Shown here: piece by piece, positions 44,103 through 53,544 of the stretch | Layout: the number at the start of each line of letters is the position of its first letter | How positions within the stretch are numbered: the first letter of the stretch is position 1 | Origin: Thiomicrorhabdus sp. | GTDB lineage: Bacteria; Pseudomonadota; Gammaproteobacteria; Thiomicrospirales; Thiomicrospiraceae | Length of the DNA: 64,000 bases | Direction of reading: 5' to 3' | Assembly: GCF_963662555.1 (NCBI RefSeq) | Contig: NZ_OY759719.1 | Location: 764,985 to 828,984, forward strand | Made by a program: the position numbers and the translations under genes | Notes under the pieces: model-generated | The model's input: the letters and a program-made list of their open reading frames with translations, nothing else | Database searches by the model: none | What the model was told of the DNA's origin: nothing

Positions 44103-45479
44103 TCAACACTCCACCCAGGTAACGGCTAATCCTCCTAAAGAGGTCTCTTTGTATTTATGAGACATCTCGTCGCCAGTTTTTTTCATAGCTTCAATACAAC
44201 TATCTAAAGACATAATGTGTTCACCGCTCTCACGCAGTGCGATTGATGAAGAGGTGTAGGCTTTAATTGCACCAAAACCATTACGTTCAATACAAGGTAC
44301 TTGCACCAAACCTTTTACAGGGTCACAGGTCATACCTAAGTGATGTTCTAAAGCCATCTCGGCAGCTTGCTCAATTTGTTCAGGGATTCCCCCTTTTGCC
44401 GCACATAACCCAGCCGCAGCCATGGCTGATGCCGAACCTACTTCACCCTGACAACCGACTTCTGCTCCAGAAATAGAGCTATTGTGTTTAATTAATCCAC
44501 CAATCGCGGCTGCGGTAAGTAAAAAAGTTTTTACCTGTTCAAATGTGCCGTTTTCATGATGTACAAAGTAGTATAAAACAGCAGGAATTACGCCTGCGGC
44601 ACCGTTCGTTGGAGCGGTAACCACCATATGGCCTGCGGCATTTTCTTCATTTACGGCCATGGCATAAGCACATAGCCAGTCATTTACATTGCCTGTTCTA
44701 GATTCTTTTTGTAGTTGGGTAAAAAGGTTTTTGGCTCGACGTTTTACATTTAACCCGCCTGGTAAGATACCCTCAGCAGCTAAGCCGTTTTCAACACACG
44801 TTTGCATGGCATGCCAAATAGCGTTTAATTTTTTGTCTATTTGTTTATCTGATAAATGCTCTTTTTCATTTGTAATTTTCATCTCAGCAATGGATTTTTG
44901 ATGGCTATTAGAAAGTTTTAACATTAACTCTGCATTATTAAACGGAAATGGAAATAGCTTTGCAGGTTCACCTTTAATTGGGGCTTCAATAGAACCGATT
45001 TCATTTACCGTTGTAATAAAACCACCACCAATAGAGAAGTAGATTTCCATATGGATACGCTGATCATTTTCATCTAAACATTCCATAATCATGCCGTTTG
45101 GATGCTGAAACAGAGGTTCTTTGTAGTCAAAAACAATATCGCGTTCTGGATCAAATAGTATTTCTTTGCTTAATTGAGCGATAGGTGTTGGTTCTTTAAG
45201 CTGAGTAAGCAAAATGGGGATGTCTACATTAATCAAGTTTTCAGGTTTATAACCGTGAGCACCCAATAAAACGGCACTATCTGTCGCATGACCATGACCT
45301 GTAAAGGCTAAAGAACCTTTTAAGGTGCATCTGATTCGGGCAATTTTTAAGTCAGGATTTTGATTAAGTTTTGAGCTGACAAGGTCAATATAATTTTGAG
45401 CCGCAATCATAGGTCCCATAGTATGAGAGCTAGAAGGGCCAACTCCAATTTTAAAAATATCAAAAACGCTAATAAACAT
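44103..45479 (-). CDS. sdaA: L-serine dehydratase (iron-sulfur type)
   Basis: SdaA deaminates L-serine to pyruvate and ammonia with a [4Fe-4S] cluster. The 458-residue single-chain form has the N-terminal domain with [16 protein letters not shown] and the C-terminal domain with [23 protein letters not shown]. The cluster cysteines lie in [14 protein letters not shown] and [18 protein letters not shown]. Length and motifs match the E. coli SdaA type. It stands next to an AGCS amino-acid symporter on the same strand, suggesting use of imported amino acids. The two are separated by a hairpin. Confidence 0.96.
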   Translation of the reverse strand: MFISVFDIFKIGVGPSSSHTMGPMIAAQNYIDLVSSKLNQNPDLKIARIRCTLKGSLAFTGHGHATDSAVLLGAHGYKPENLINVDIPILLTQLKEPTPIAQLSKEILFDPERDIVFDYKEPLFQHPNGMIMECLDENDQRIHMEIYFSIGGGFITTVNEIGSIEAPIKGEPAKLFPFPFNNAELMLKLSNSHQKSIAEMKITNEKEHLSDKQIDKKLNAIWHAMQTCVENGLAAEGILPGGLNVKRRAKNLFTQLQKESRTGNVNDWLCAYAMAVNEENAAGHMVVTAPTNGAAGVIPAVLYYFVHHENGTFEQVKTFLLTAAAIGGLIKHNSSISGAEVGCQGEVGSASAMAAAGLCAAKGGIPEQIEQAAEMALEHHLGMTCDPVKGLVQVPCIERNGFGAIKAYTSSSIALRESGEHIMSLDSCIEAMKKTGDEMSHKYKETSLGGLAVTWVEC

Positions 45480-45592
45480 AGTCAGAATTCATCAATTAAA
45501 TTTAGTAAATGAAAGTTTATGTTACACCTAAAAAATAACTCAAATACAACAAACTTTTATAGTAATTATAAGATCTGGTAAATGTCATAGGT

Positions 45593-45624
45593 AAGCCTGC
45601 TACATTTGCAAAATAGCAGGCTTT
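45593..45624. terminator. Hairpin between AGCS symporter and sdaA
   Basis: Perfect 10-bp stem AAGCCTGCTA/TAGCAGGCTT with an 11-base loop. It lies downstream of the symporter stop on the minus strand; the T run is short on that side, so it is a weaker terminator. Confidence 0.55.
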
Positions 45625-45657
45625 TGAGAAAAGATTTGATCTTTGTTTTTGGAATAG

Positions 45658-46998
45658 CTAAGGTTTTGCTTGCATAGAGAGTTTGACAATAATTGGCGAA
45701 AGTACCAATAAGGCAATTAAGTTTGGTATCGCCATAAGGGCATTCAGTACATCTGCAAGAATTAATACGGTATTAAAGTAGTCAGATAACGCAGCACCAG
45801 CAAAAACCGCAATTACCCATAACACTCGGTAACCAGTAATCACTTTTGTTCCTGCAATATATTCGGCACAACGTTCACCATAATAACTCCAACCAAGTAA
45901 GGTAGTAAAAGCAAAAATAGCCAAGCCTACAGCAACCACAATGGCACCAAAATCAGAATCTAAACCTACATTAAATGCCATTGCGGTTAAGGGTGAACCT
46001 GTTTCGCCACTTTGCCAGACACCAGTCACCATAATCACCAAAGCGGTCATGGTGCAGATAATGATGGTATCGATAAAGGTACCGAGCATAGCAATGTGAC
46101 CTTGTTTTACAGGGTCTTTGGTTTTTGCAGCGGCATGTGCAATAGGAGCTGTTCCCAAACCTGCTTCATTAGAAAATACCCCACGGGCAACTCCAAACTG
46201 AATGGCTAAAATAATACTTGCTCCAGCAAAACCACCTGCTGCTGCACTACCAGTAAAAGCACTTTGTACTATAGTGCTGATTGCTCCTGGTAGAGCATCA
46301 GCATGCATAATTAATATATAAACAGCAAAAAGAATATAAAGCAAAGCCATAATTGGCACCAATGCTGTGGCTGTTTTAGCAATACGTTGAATGCCTCCAA
46401 ACAAGACCAGGCCTACTAAAACCATAAGAACCAGGCCTGTTATTTGATTGTTAATATGAAATGCCGTCTCCATGGCTCCAGCAACAGCATTGGCTTGTAC
46501 CATGTTTCCAATACCGAAAGCGGCAATAGTACCAAACAGAGCAAACGCAAAACCTAGCGGTTTCCCTTTTTCACCCATACCATTTTTAATGTAGTACATT
46601 GGGCCACCAACATGGCGACCATCTTCATCAATTTCACGATATTTAACCGCTAGCACCGCTTCACTGTATTTGGTGGCCATACCAACTATTGCCGTCACCC
46701 ACATCCAAAAAATCGCACCTGGCCCACCAATAAATAAGGCTGCGGCAACACCTGCAATGTTACCTGTACCCACTGTGGCCGCCATGGCAGTCATTAGGGC
46801 ACTAAATGGACTAATATCACCGTCCTCTTTTGATTTGCGGCTTTTCCACAGTAAGCTAAAAGCGTAAAAAAGGTGACGAAGTGGCAAAAACTTTAAACGA
46901 ATGGTTAAAAATATCCCCGTACCTAATAACAGTACTAGCATAGCTGGCCCCCAGGCCAAGCTGCTCGCGGTAGAAAGAATGCTGTTGATGTTTTCCAT
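45658..46998 (-). CDS. AGCS-family sodium:alanine/glycine symporter
   Basis: The 446-residue protein has about eleven membrane helices and the AGCS signatures TAMAATVGTGNIAGVAAALFIGGPGAIFWMW and ARGVFSNEAGLGTAPIAHAAAKT. These transporters import alanine or glycine with Na+ across the inner membrane. The Gly-rich substrate-binding stretches are complete. Two near-copies of the CAGGCCTG core lie within the coding region around 46407-46440. No glycine riboswitch-like leader was found in the 150 bases upstream. Confidence 0.94.
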   Translation of the reverse strand: MENINSILSTASSLAWGPAMLVLLLGTGIFLTIRLKFLPLRHLFYAFSLLWKSRKSKEDGDISPFSALMTAMAATVGTGNIAGVAAALFIGGPGAIFWMWVTAIVGMATKYSEAVLAVKYREIDEDGRHVGGPMYYIKNGMGEKGKPLGFAFALFGTIAAFGIGNMVQANAVAGAMETAFHINNQITGLVLMVLVGLVLFGGIQRIAKTATALVPIMALLYILFAVYILIMHADALPGAISTIVQSAFTGSAAAGGFAGASIILAIQFGVARGVFSNEAGLGTAPIAHAAAKTKDPVKQGHIAMLGTFIDTIIICTMTALVIMVTGVWQSGETGSPLTAMAFNVGLDSDFGAIVVAVGLAIFAFTTLLGWSYYGERCAEYIAGTKVITGYRVLWVIAVFAGAALSDYFNTVLILADVLNALMAIPNLIALLVLSPIIVKLSMQAKP

Positions 46999-47150
46999 AA
47001 AGGTCTCAAATAGTGTGTGTTTGTTGATTAAGTTACCTAGCTTGGGCAGTAAAGTCGAGTAAAAATGTTTTGTTGAGTGATAGAAAATTTGTTTGAAGAT
47101 ACGCAGCCCAAAAATGCTGCTTGTATATGTATGTGTCTAAATTAGCTTTA

Positions 47151-48497
47151 TTAAACACTAACTTCTTTAAGTCTAAAGTTCCACCAGGCCGCAAAAATAG
47201 CCAATAAGCTAAGAAGTAAAATGACAAACTGAATAGAAACAGTATCGGCTAAGATTCCAACTAAACCACCTGTAAGCATGGCGATACCAATTACCGTGTT
47301 GCTTAACGCTACATAAGTGGCTCGTGTTTTTTCATTGGCAAGGTCAACTAGGTAAATTTTTCGACCAAGTCGAACACCGCCATGAAAAACGGTTACCGCA
47401 AAGAAGAATAAAGCGTGAGTAAGAGGATGTGTTAACCAATCACTATTAAGCTCAACTAAACTAAAAAGAGTAATGCCAATAAGACCTGTACCTAAAGAGG
47501 CTAGTGCCATAACTACACGGCTTGAGCGGTCACCAAGTTTACCCCAAAGTGGGGCACTGACCATACTAGCAACACCACTACTTATAATGAGCATGCCTAA
47601 ACCTGTCAGTTGTTGAGCACTGTATTGTTGGGCTAATAAAATATAAAAGGGTGGTACTAAGGCACTGCTTAATAGAAGAATGCGACCAATAACGTAATGC
47701 CTGAATGGTTTATCTGTTTTAAGCAATACAAAGCTTTTTATGGCAGTTTGTATCGCATTGCCACCACCTTCAGTGGCTCCGTCATGCTCTTCAATGGCAC
47801 TAAAAAAGAATAAACTTATAAACCATAATATTCCACCTAGTAAAAGCAGAAAGGCAAGTAACTCAATGGGAGGTGTAGCATTAAAAAATTCAATATATAT
47901 ACCAACGGCTAGGGTGGCTATGCCTGCAAGTCCTGCACTTATTCCCATTAATACACCACGTTTGCCTTTTGAAACCGTTTTGCCTAAAACATCTTTCGCG
48001 GATACTGAGCATAAGCCTCTCGCTAAACTAAAAATTACCAAAGCAATCAGTAAAGCCCAACCAGCAATAGCCCCGCTAAAAGAGATTGCCGTGACCGACA
48101 TTAACAAAAGTGCAAGTCCAGACAGCCCCGCACCCAACAGCCAAACCCCTTTTCGTTTTGGACGATTGCGAACAGCGGCGGCTACAAATAGCTGCGGTAA
48201 AAGTACCCCAGATTCACGAATAGGAACTAAAAACCCCACCATGGCAGAGGGAGCTCCTAAAGCTCCCATTAACCAAGGTAATATGAGTTTTGCACTGGCG
48301 AGTTCGTCGGCAACTTTGCCAAGAAAGTTGGCAATTAAATAGGCAAAAAAGTTTTTTGGCTGATGTTTGCAGGCCTGCTCGGGTATCTCCTTACAAACAC
48401 GAGAATCTTCATCACCAGTGATTAGCTCATACGCTTTAGTAACCACGGGTGTTGAATGATTATGTTCAAATTTCTGGTTTGAGTCATTTGAACTCAT
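47151..48497 (-). CDS. Major facilitator superfamily transporter
   Basis: The 448-residue protein has about twelve membrane helices. After a hydrophilic N-terminal segment of 50 residues come LLPQLFVAAAVRNRPKRKGVW and GKLGDRSSR, which resemble MFS loop motif A. The substrate is not evident. The open frame extends to 48554, but ATG at 48497, four bases after the stop of the hemolysin III-like gene and preceded by AGGGA, is the more likely start and makes a tight two-gene operon. A palindromic GCAGGCCTGC lies in its 5' part. Confidence 0.82.
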   Translation of the reverse strand: MSSNDSNQKFEHNHSTPVVTKAYELITGDEDSRVCKEIPEQACKHQPKNFFAYLIANFLGKVADELASAKLILPWLMGALGAPSAMVGFLVPIRESGVLLPQLFVAAAVRNRPKRKGVWLLGAGLSGLALLLMSVTAISFSGAIAGWALLIALVIFSLARGLCSVSAKDVLGKTVSKGKRGVLMGISAGLAGIATLAVGIYIEFFNATPPIELLAFLLLLGGILWFISLFFFSAIEEHDGATEGGGNAIQTAIKSFVLLKTDKPFRHYVIGRILLLSSALVPPFYILLAQQYSAQQLTGLGMLIISSGVASMVSAPLWGKLGDRSSRVVMALASLGTGLIGITLFSLVELNSDWLTHPLTHALFFFAVTVFHGGVRLGRKIYLVDLANEKTRATYVALSNTVIGIAMLTGGLVGILADTVSIQFVILLLSLLAIFAAWWNFRLKEVSV

Positions 48498-48501
48498 CTC
48501 A

Positions 48502-49197
48502 TTATCCCTGTACCGAAGGTATGACATAGACAGGGCTGGCATACCACACTGCAAAAAAATGACTGATGCTACCTCCTAATACAAACAAGTGCCATAAGAA
48601 ATGTCCGTAATTAACCCGAGAGTCTGTTAGGTAAAACACCATGCCCAAACTGTAAGAGATACCACCTGTGACTAGCCAGAACATACCGGTGCTTGATAGA
48701 TTATTGATTAAAGGTTCAATCGCAATGACAATTATCCATCCCATAACTAAGTAGAGAATATTGTCAAAAATTGGCCGATTCATCGCCCCACCAAAAATTT
48801 TTAAGCTAATACCTAGTGCAGCTAACCCCCAGGTAATACCAAATATCGACCAACCCCAACCGCCTGTTAATACACCTAAAGTAAACGGGGTATAAGTGCC
48901 GGCAATTAATAGAAATATCATTGAGTGGTCAATAATCTGAAAGGCATCTTTTAACCGACCATTTGGGGTTGCATGGTAGAGCGTTGATCCTAAATAGAGC
49001 AATATCATGCTAGCGGTAAAAATGCATACCCCAATAATGTAACCAGTGTGTTCGCTATGTATGGCATGCAGAATTAAAAACGGAGTACCAAATAGTATTG
49101 CTAATAAACCTAGTCCATGACTAAGGCTGTTGGCTAATTCTTCTCTAGATGTTTGTAATCTATTTAGGGCGTTTTGTGCTGTATGAATTTTAAACAT
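48502..49197 (-). CDS. Hemolysin III / YqfA-family (PAQR) membrane protein
   Basis: The 231-residue protein has seven membrane helices and the PAQR-type residues: SREELANSLSHGLG, STLYHATPNG and YGHFLWHLFVLGG, with the conserved Ser/His/Asp and C-terminal His pair that in this fold bind zinc. The family includes bacterial hemolysin III and TrhA/YqfA, which are linked to membrane fluidity homeostasis rather than lysis. It overlaps no gene and is followed closely by the MFS transporter. Confidence 0.92.
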   Translation of the reverse strand: MFKIHTAQNALNRLQTSREELANSLSHGLGLLAILFGTPFLILHAIHSEHTGYIIGVCIFTASMILLYLGSTLYHATPNGRLKDAFQIIDHSMIFLLIAGTYTPFTLGVLTGGWGWSIFGITWGLAALGISLKIFGGAMNRPIFDNILYLVMGWIIVIAIEPLINNLSSTGMFWLVTGGISYSLGMVFYLTDSRVNYGHFLWHLFVLGGSISHFFAVWYASPVYVIPSVQG

Positions 49198-49437
49198 AAC
49201 GCTTCCTTAACAAGTATGTGCTGTTTAAAAGTGTAATTAAAATTACAGTGATAGTAATCCTGGTGAAACTCAGTGTAAAGGATTACAAAGCTTTATCCAA
49301 TTTTGCTTGTTAAAAAGCATCGTCTTGCAGAGAGTGAGTCATGTAAAATAAGCTCTATCCTAGTCATGCCAGATAGTTTTAAGCCATAGCGTTAATCTGT
49401 TGCTGCGGTAAAAAGTTAAATAATAGAGGAGTAAATA

Positions 49438-49899
49438 ATGACCATTCAAGTTGAATATAAAATTTTGGACAAACGCTTAGGTAATGAAATTGAAATGCCA
49501 CATTACGGTACTAAAGGTTCAGCAGGTTTAGATTTACGTGCTTGTCTTGATGAAGATATGACAATTGAACCTGGTCAAACGGTTTTGATTCCTACTGGCA
49601 TGGCCATTCATTTAGATGATGCAGGCTTGGCTGCTATGATTTTGCCGCGTTCAGGTTTAGGGCATAAGCACGGAATTGTATTAGGGAATTTGGTGGGCTT
49701 AATCGATTCTGATTACCAAGGTCCATTAATGGTCTCGGTATGGAATCGTGGCGATACACCTTATAAGGTAGAAGTAGGTGAAAGAATTGCCCAAATGGTG
49801 ATTGTGCCGGTTTTACAGCCCGTCTTTACTGAGGTACAAGAGTTTGGCGATGTGACAGAAAGAGGCCAAGGTGGTTTTGGTTCAACAGGTATCAAGTAG
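49438..49899 (+). CDS. dut: Deoxyuridine 5'-triphosphate nucleotidohydrolase
   Basis: Dut splits dUTP to dUMP and pyrophosphate, keeping uracil out of DNA and supplying dUMP for thymidylate. The 153-residue protein has all five trimeric dUTPase motifs: [49 protein letters not shown] and the C-terminal [16 protein letters not shown] lies in its leader. It stands alone, with an osmC-family gene 116 bases downstream. Confidence 0.98.
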   Translation: MTIQVEYKILDKRLGNEIEMPHYGTKGSAGLDLRACLDEDMTIEPGQTVLIPTGMAIHLDDAGLAAMILPRSGLGHKHGIVLGNLVGLIDSDYQGPLMVSVWNRGDTPYKVEVGERIAQMVIVPVLQPVFTEVQEFGDVTERGQGGFGSTGIK

Positions 49900-50015
49900 C
49901 AGGTAGCAAGTAAGGCTTGGTTTTTTATTATTTGCTAGATAAATCGCTGAGATTGCGAAAGCTAAATAATTTCACTATTATCATTACTATAATTCAGAAT
50001 TTATAAGGAAAAAGC

Positions 50016-50432
50016 ATGAGTATTAAAATTGAATGGAAAGGCAAGAAAGCGTTTGAAGCGACTTCATCAACAGGCCATAAAGTGATGATGGATGCCTCTA
50101 AGGAAGTGGGTGGTGAAGATCGTGGTTCTCGCCCGATGGAACTGTTGTTGATGGGATTAGGTGGTTGTTCTGGAATTGATGTCATGATGATGTTAGAAAA
50201 AGGCAAGCAAGATGTGAAAGATTGTCAAATGGAAGTGACCTCTGAACGTGCTGATGCTGTGCCTGCGGTTTACACTAAAATTCACCTACATTTTAAAGTG
50301 ACTGGTACAGACCTAAATGAGAAGAAAGTTGCTAGAGCGGTTGAATTATCAGCGGATAAATACTGTTCAGTTTCTAAGATGCTTGAAAAAACAGCAGAAA
50401 TGACACATAGCTATGAGATTATTGAAGGGTAA
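50016..50432 (+). CDS. OsmC/Ohr-family protein (YhfA-like)
   Basis: The 138-residue protein is an OsmC-type fold. The two peroxidatic/resolving cysteines sit in GGCSGIDVMMML and DKYCSVSKML, as in the family. RPMELLLMGLGGCSG is characteristic of the YhfA branch. Such proteins reduce hydroperoxides or have unknown thiol roles. AAGGAAAA lies before the ATG. It converges with the DUF805 gene, and a long hairpin lies between them. Confidence 0.88.
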   Translation: MSIKIEWKGKKAFEATSSTGHKVMMDASKEVGGEDRGSRPMELLLMGLGGCSGIDVMMMLEKGKQDVKDCQMEVTSERADAVPAVYTKIHLHFKVTGTDLNEKKVARAVELSADKYCSVSKMLEKTAEMTHSYEIIEG

Positions 50433-50531
50433 TTTCTAGGGGGTTCTTTATGGTTGCTTCTGTATGAATACTTCTTTATAAGTAATTCATGAACAGCTAC
50501 ATGCTGATTTGGTTTGAGAAGTTATGTTTTG

Positions 50532-50570
50532 TTTCATTGAACTCAATATATGATATTAAGTTCAATGAAA
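50532..50570. other. Long hairpin between convergent osmC-family and DUF805 genes
   Basis: Arms TTTCATTGAACT (50532-50543) and AGTTCAATGAAA (50559-50570) pair perfectly. After one mismatch, AATAT/ATATT continue the stem around the loop ATG. It lacks a strong U tail, so it is either a bidirectional 3'-end hairpin or a cruciform-type element. Confidence 0.5.
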
Positions 50571-50611
50571 AGTTAGCTGAAATGATCGGCTAATTTATTT
50601 AGCGATTACAC

Positions 50612-50974
50612 CTAATATTTGATGCTCTCCCCATATTCATTTGCTTGTCTTTCACTGTCTAAGAGCGTAAAGATAAGAATGACAATCGCTCCAATCAATG
50701 GAATGAAAATCAGTAAAATCCACCAACCTGAACGACCAGTATCATGTAGTCTTCTTGCAAGTATGGCAATAGATGGGATCAGCAAAGCAAGGCTGTATAT
50801 AATAGTTAATATTCCTTCTCCAAACTCTCCAAGCGTTAATCCGAGAGCATTTTCTAACACAGATAGAATGATATAGAAAATGATATAGAACAGATAAAAC
50901 ATCCAATATTGTTGACGCGTTGCTCGGCCTGTAAATGTTGCGTAATTTTTAATAGCATCGATAAAAAAATTCAC
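50612..50974 (-). CDS. DUF805 inner-membrane protein
   Basis: The 120-residue protein has three to four membrane helices and the DUF805 patterns FTGRATRQQYWMFYLF and RRLHDTGRSGWWILL. E. coli YhaH/YhaI-type proteins have this layout; no biochemical function is known. The start codon is GTG, supported by AGAGGA six bases upstream. It is a single gene, followed in the leftward direction by the osmC-family gene (convergent). Confidence 0.9.
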   Translation of the reverse strand: MNFFIDAIKNYATFTGRATRQQYWMFYLFYIIFYIILSVLENALGLTLGEFGEGILTIIYSLALLIPSIAILARRLHDTGRSGWWILLIFIPLIGAIVILIFTLLDSERQANEYGESIKY

Positions 50975-51209
50975 AAGTTATCCTCTTAATATTTTTATTT
51001 AGTACGCTCAATAGCGTATATGTATAGTACGTATTGCTTGATTCACTGTCAATTTATAAGAAAGGTTTAACTTGGTTTGCTTTGATATATTTAAATTCAA
51101 TAGAGCATGACTCTCTTTGGGATATAGGTTTCTTGTACTTTCGATTTTAAAATGCTAGAAAAAAAACATTAACTAGGGCATAGTTGTGCAAAATAATGAC
51201 TTTATTTTT

Positions 51210-51221
51210 ACCAGGCCTGGT
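51210..51221. repeat. ACCAGGCCTGGT palindrome, copy 11 (intergenic)
   Basis: Exact copy, flanked by symmetric T/A runs, 45 bases upstream of the zntB-like start. Confidence 0.9.
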
Positions 51222-51265
51222 AAAAAGTTATTAAGTTAATACAGTTGCTAATTAAGGATTTGAGC

Positions 51266-52234
51266 ATGTCAGAAGGTTTGATTCATGGCTTGTTGTTGGA
51301 TGGCCAAGGTGGAGCAAAGTCTCTAAGCTGGTCAGAAATTAAAAACTGGAACCCCTCTAAAGGAGAACTATGGTTACACATGGATTACAGTGTGTACCAT
51401 GTTAAAGAGTGGCTTTTTCATGAGAGTCATTTAGATATTTCAGTAGCAGAAACCTTGCTGAGCAATGAGTCTCGTCCCAGATTTAGCATGCTCGATCCAG
51501 GGGTTTTGATGGCCTGGCGAGGTGTGAACCTCAATCCAACAGCTGATCCAGAAGACATGGTGGCAATTCGATTATGGCGAGAAGAAGGGCGGCTTATTTC
51601 TACTTTAAGACGCGATTTAATGGCTGTTAATGAAGTGGTGCATGCTTTAGAGAGAGGGCGAGGGCCCGAAACTATTGGTGAATTGTTGATTGAAATTGCA
51701 GACAAAATGGTCTGGAAAATTGGTGATGTAGTGAATGACTTTGATGATCATATGTCAGACCTAGAAGGTAAAGTCATTGAAGAAGGAAGGATGGCCTTAA
51801 GACTAGAATTAAGTGCAATCCGTAGGCAGATTATTTATTTACGACGTTATATAGGGCCGCAAAAAGAAGCGTTAATGCGTTTTTCTATTGAAAAATTGCC
51901 TTGGTTAAGTCAAAACGATCGTATCTTGTTGCGTGAAGTGGTTGATAGGATTACTCGAACCTTAGAAGAGCTTGAGATGTTAAGAGAGCGTGCAGCAGTA
52001 TCGCAAGAAGAGTTGCAAAATCGCATATCTGAAGAGTTAAATAGCCGAATGTATGTGCTATCAGTGATTACCGCTATCTTTTTGCCATTAGGATTTTTAA
52101 CAGGCCTGTTAGGAATTAACGTTGGCGGAATCCCTGGTTCGGATAATCCCGAAGCTTTTCGCTATTTTGTGATTGGTTTAGTCGTGTTAATTATTTCTCA
52201 ACTGGCGCTATTCAAATGGCGAAAATGGTTTTAA
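51266..52234 (+). CDS. zntB: CorA-family divalent metal transporter, ZntB-like
   Basis: The 322-residue protein has a large cytoplasmic N-terminal domain and two C-terminal membrane helices. The CorA-type loop motif reads GINVGGIPG rather than the GMN of Mg2+ CorA, which is typical of the zinc transporter ZntB. The long central helices (QIIYLRRYIGPQKEALMRF) form the pentameric funnel. The frame opens at a TTG (51245), but ATG at 51266 with AAGGA upstream and MSEGLIHGLLLDG is preferred. The direction of zinc transport in the family is debated. Confidence 0.9.
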   Translation: MSEGLIHGLLLDGQGGAKSLSWSEIKNWNPSKGELWLHMDYSVYHVKEWLFHESHLDISVAETLLSNESRPRFSMLDPGVLMAWRGVNLNPTADPEDMVAIRLWREEGRLISTLRRDLMAVNEVVHALERGRGPETIGELLIEIADKMVWKIGDVVNDFDDHMSDLEGKVIEEGRMALRLELSAIRRQIIYLRRYIGPQKEALMRFSIEKLPWLSQNDRILLREVVDRITRTLEELEMLRERAAVSQEELQNRISEELNSRMYVLSVITAIFLPLGFLTGLLGINVGGIPGSDNPEAFRYFVIGLVVLIISQLALFKWRKWF

Positions 52235-52311
52235 CCGCCGTTTTGGTTAAAACCATTTAAAGCTGTTATTGAGTTACCAGGCCTGCTAATCCTTTTGGTC
52301 CTTTTTCTAGG

Positions 52312-53382
52312 CTATTCTTCAATATCATCTTGAATGTCAGCAATTTGCATAATCAAACGTATAAAAGACTGCACCGCTTCTAAAGAGGCGGTTTCATTCA
52401 TGGTGTGATAGCCAGTGGTAGGGATTTGAATGGTGGTACCATGCACTAAACCTTGAGAGTTGGCAGTGATTCTACCTAACTCGGTACGTCCAAGCCCTTG
52501 TGGTTTTTGCCCATTTAAGCTCGATGTTTGATTAAGTTGCTCAATGTAGTGATCTTTGAAGCTAAACGGAATCTCTAATTGAGCACAGTGTTGAACAACG
52601 GCTTGTGTGGTTTCAATATTAAATTCGGCATGTTCATCGCGGTTACGTAACACAATATGTTGTTTATCAGCTTCTTCACGATTTTTGTATGGGCTTGTGT
52701 CTAATACATAAAGTTCATTGGTTGAGTTACCAAAACGGCGGAACCACTCCAATAGATAACGCCAGCTTCCGCCGCACTCTTCTTCAGCTGTAAAGAAAGC
52801 CGTTCCTTGATAACCTAAACTAAATAAATGAACCAAAACTGCAGCCGTTAAAACGTTATCTAATTGACCTGATAACAGACCTTCTTCAGATTTTAATTTA
52901 TCTAAAAATCCAACTGGCGTTCCAGCCACAACGTGCTCTAAACCTTCAACCTCAAAAATTAAGTTATTACGAAACTCACAAATATAAGCGTTATTGATTG
53001 TTCCTGTGCCGCGATAAGCTCCCGACCAAGGTTCATAAGCCAAAACAGGCGTTTGGTCAAAACGGTTCATTAACGTGAACTTAAGTTCATCACTGATTGA
53101 GTTATCAAATAAAGTGCCAATTTTGCCAGTGATAAAAGCGGCAAACTGAAATTCATTAGGCCCGGTACAAATTAAACCATGACGGTCAATATGACTAGAG
53201 AACATACAGCTTTCAGGGTCATTACCTTGAGCAACCAAAACACCTTCATACCAAGTGACTTTAGCCCCACGCTCTTCTAGCTCGCGTTGTAATACTCTAA
53301 AAAATGAGTGTTCAGCACCCACAACGCTCGGCTGGCGAATTAAAGATTTGAGTAAGTCGATGAATTCATCAAAGTGTTCCAT
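52312..53382 (-). CDS. M42/M20-like metallopeptidase
   Basis: The 356-residue protein looks like a zinc aminopeptidase of the M42/M20 clan. The metal motif is SSHIDRHGL near residue 65, the catalytic Glu pair lies in TAEEECGGSW, and a further Asp lies in YVLDTSPYKNR. A His near the C terminus (GYHTMNE) completes a plausible di-zinc set. The frame extends to an ATG at 53409 with no ribosome site. ATG 53382, behind GGAGAG, is preferred. The substrate is unknown. The gene is between zntB (convergent) and bioA (same strand). Confidence 0.82.
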   Translation of the reverse strand: MEHFDEFIDLLKSLIRQPSVVGAEHSFFRVLQRELEERGAKVTWYEGVLVAQGNDPESCMFSSHIDRHGLICTGPNEFQFAAFITGKIGTLFDNSISDELKFTLMNRFDQTPVLAYEPWSGAYRGTGTINNAYICEFRNNLIFEVEGLEHVVAGTPVGFLDKLKSEEGLLSGQLDNVLTAAVLVHLFSLGYQGTAFFTAEEECGGSWRYLLEWFRRFGNSTNELYVLDTSPYKNREEADKQHIVLRNRDEHAEFNIETTQAVVQHCAQLEIPFSFKDHYIEQLNQTSSLNGQKPQGLGRTELGRITANSQGLVHGTTIQIPTTGYHTMNETASLEAVQSFIRLIMQIADIQDDIEE

Positions 53383-53544
53383 TTGGTCTCTCCAAGTTAG
53401 AGTAGACATGGCAGAATAATAAGGTTCTGTTGCGTCAATTGATTTAAAGCAAGGCTTTATAAATAAGAGTTTAAGCTCACGAAATTTTGATTTTAATCTG
53501 TATTTATTAAAACGCGAGCTTTTTTAAATATTGGATGGGGATTT

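Noticed and set aside
46999-47150. Glycine riboswitch before the AGCS symporter
   Set aside because: The leader lacks the paired aptamer stems and conserved cores; only a weak short hairpin is seen.
47740-48342. Plus-strand ORF of 200 codons antisense to the MFS gene
   Set aside because: The minus strand encodes a convincing twelve-helix transporter. The antisense frame has no ribosome site and low-complexity Ser/Pro/Lys composition.
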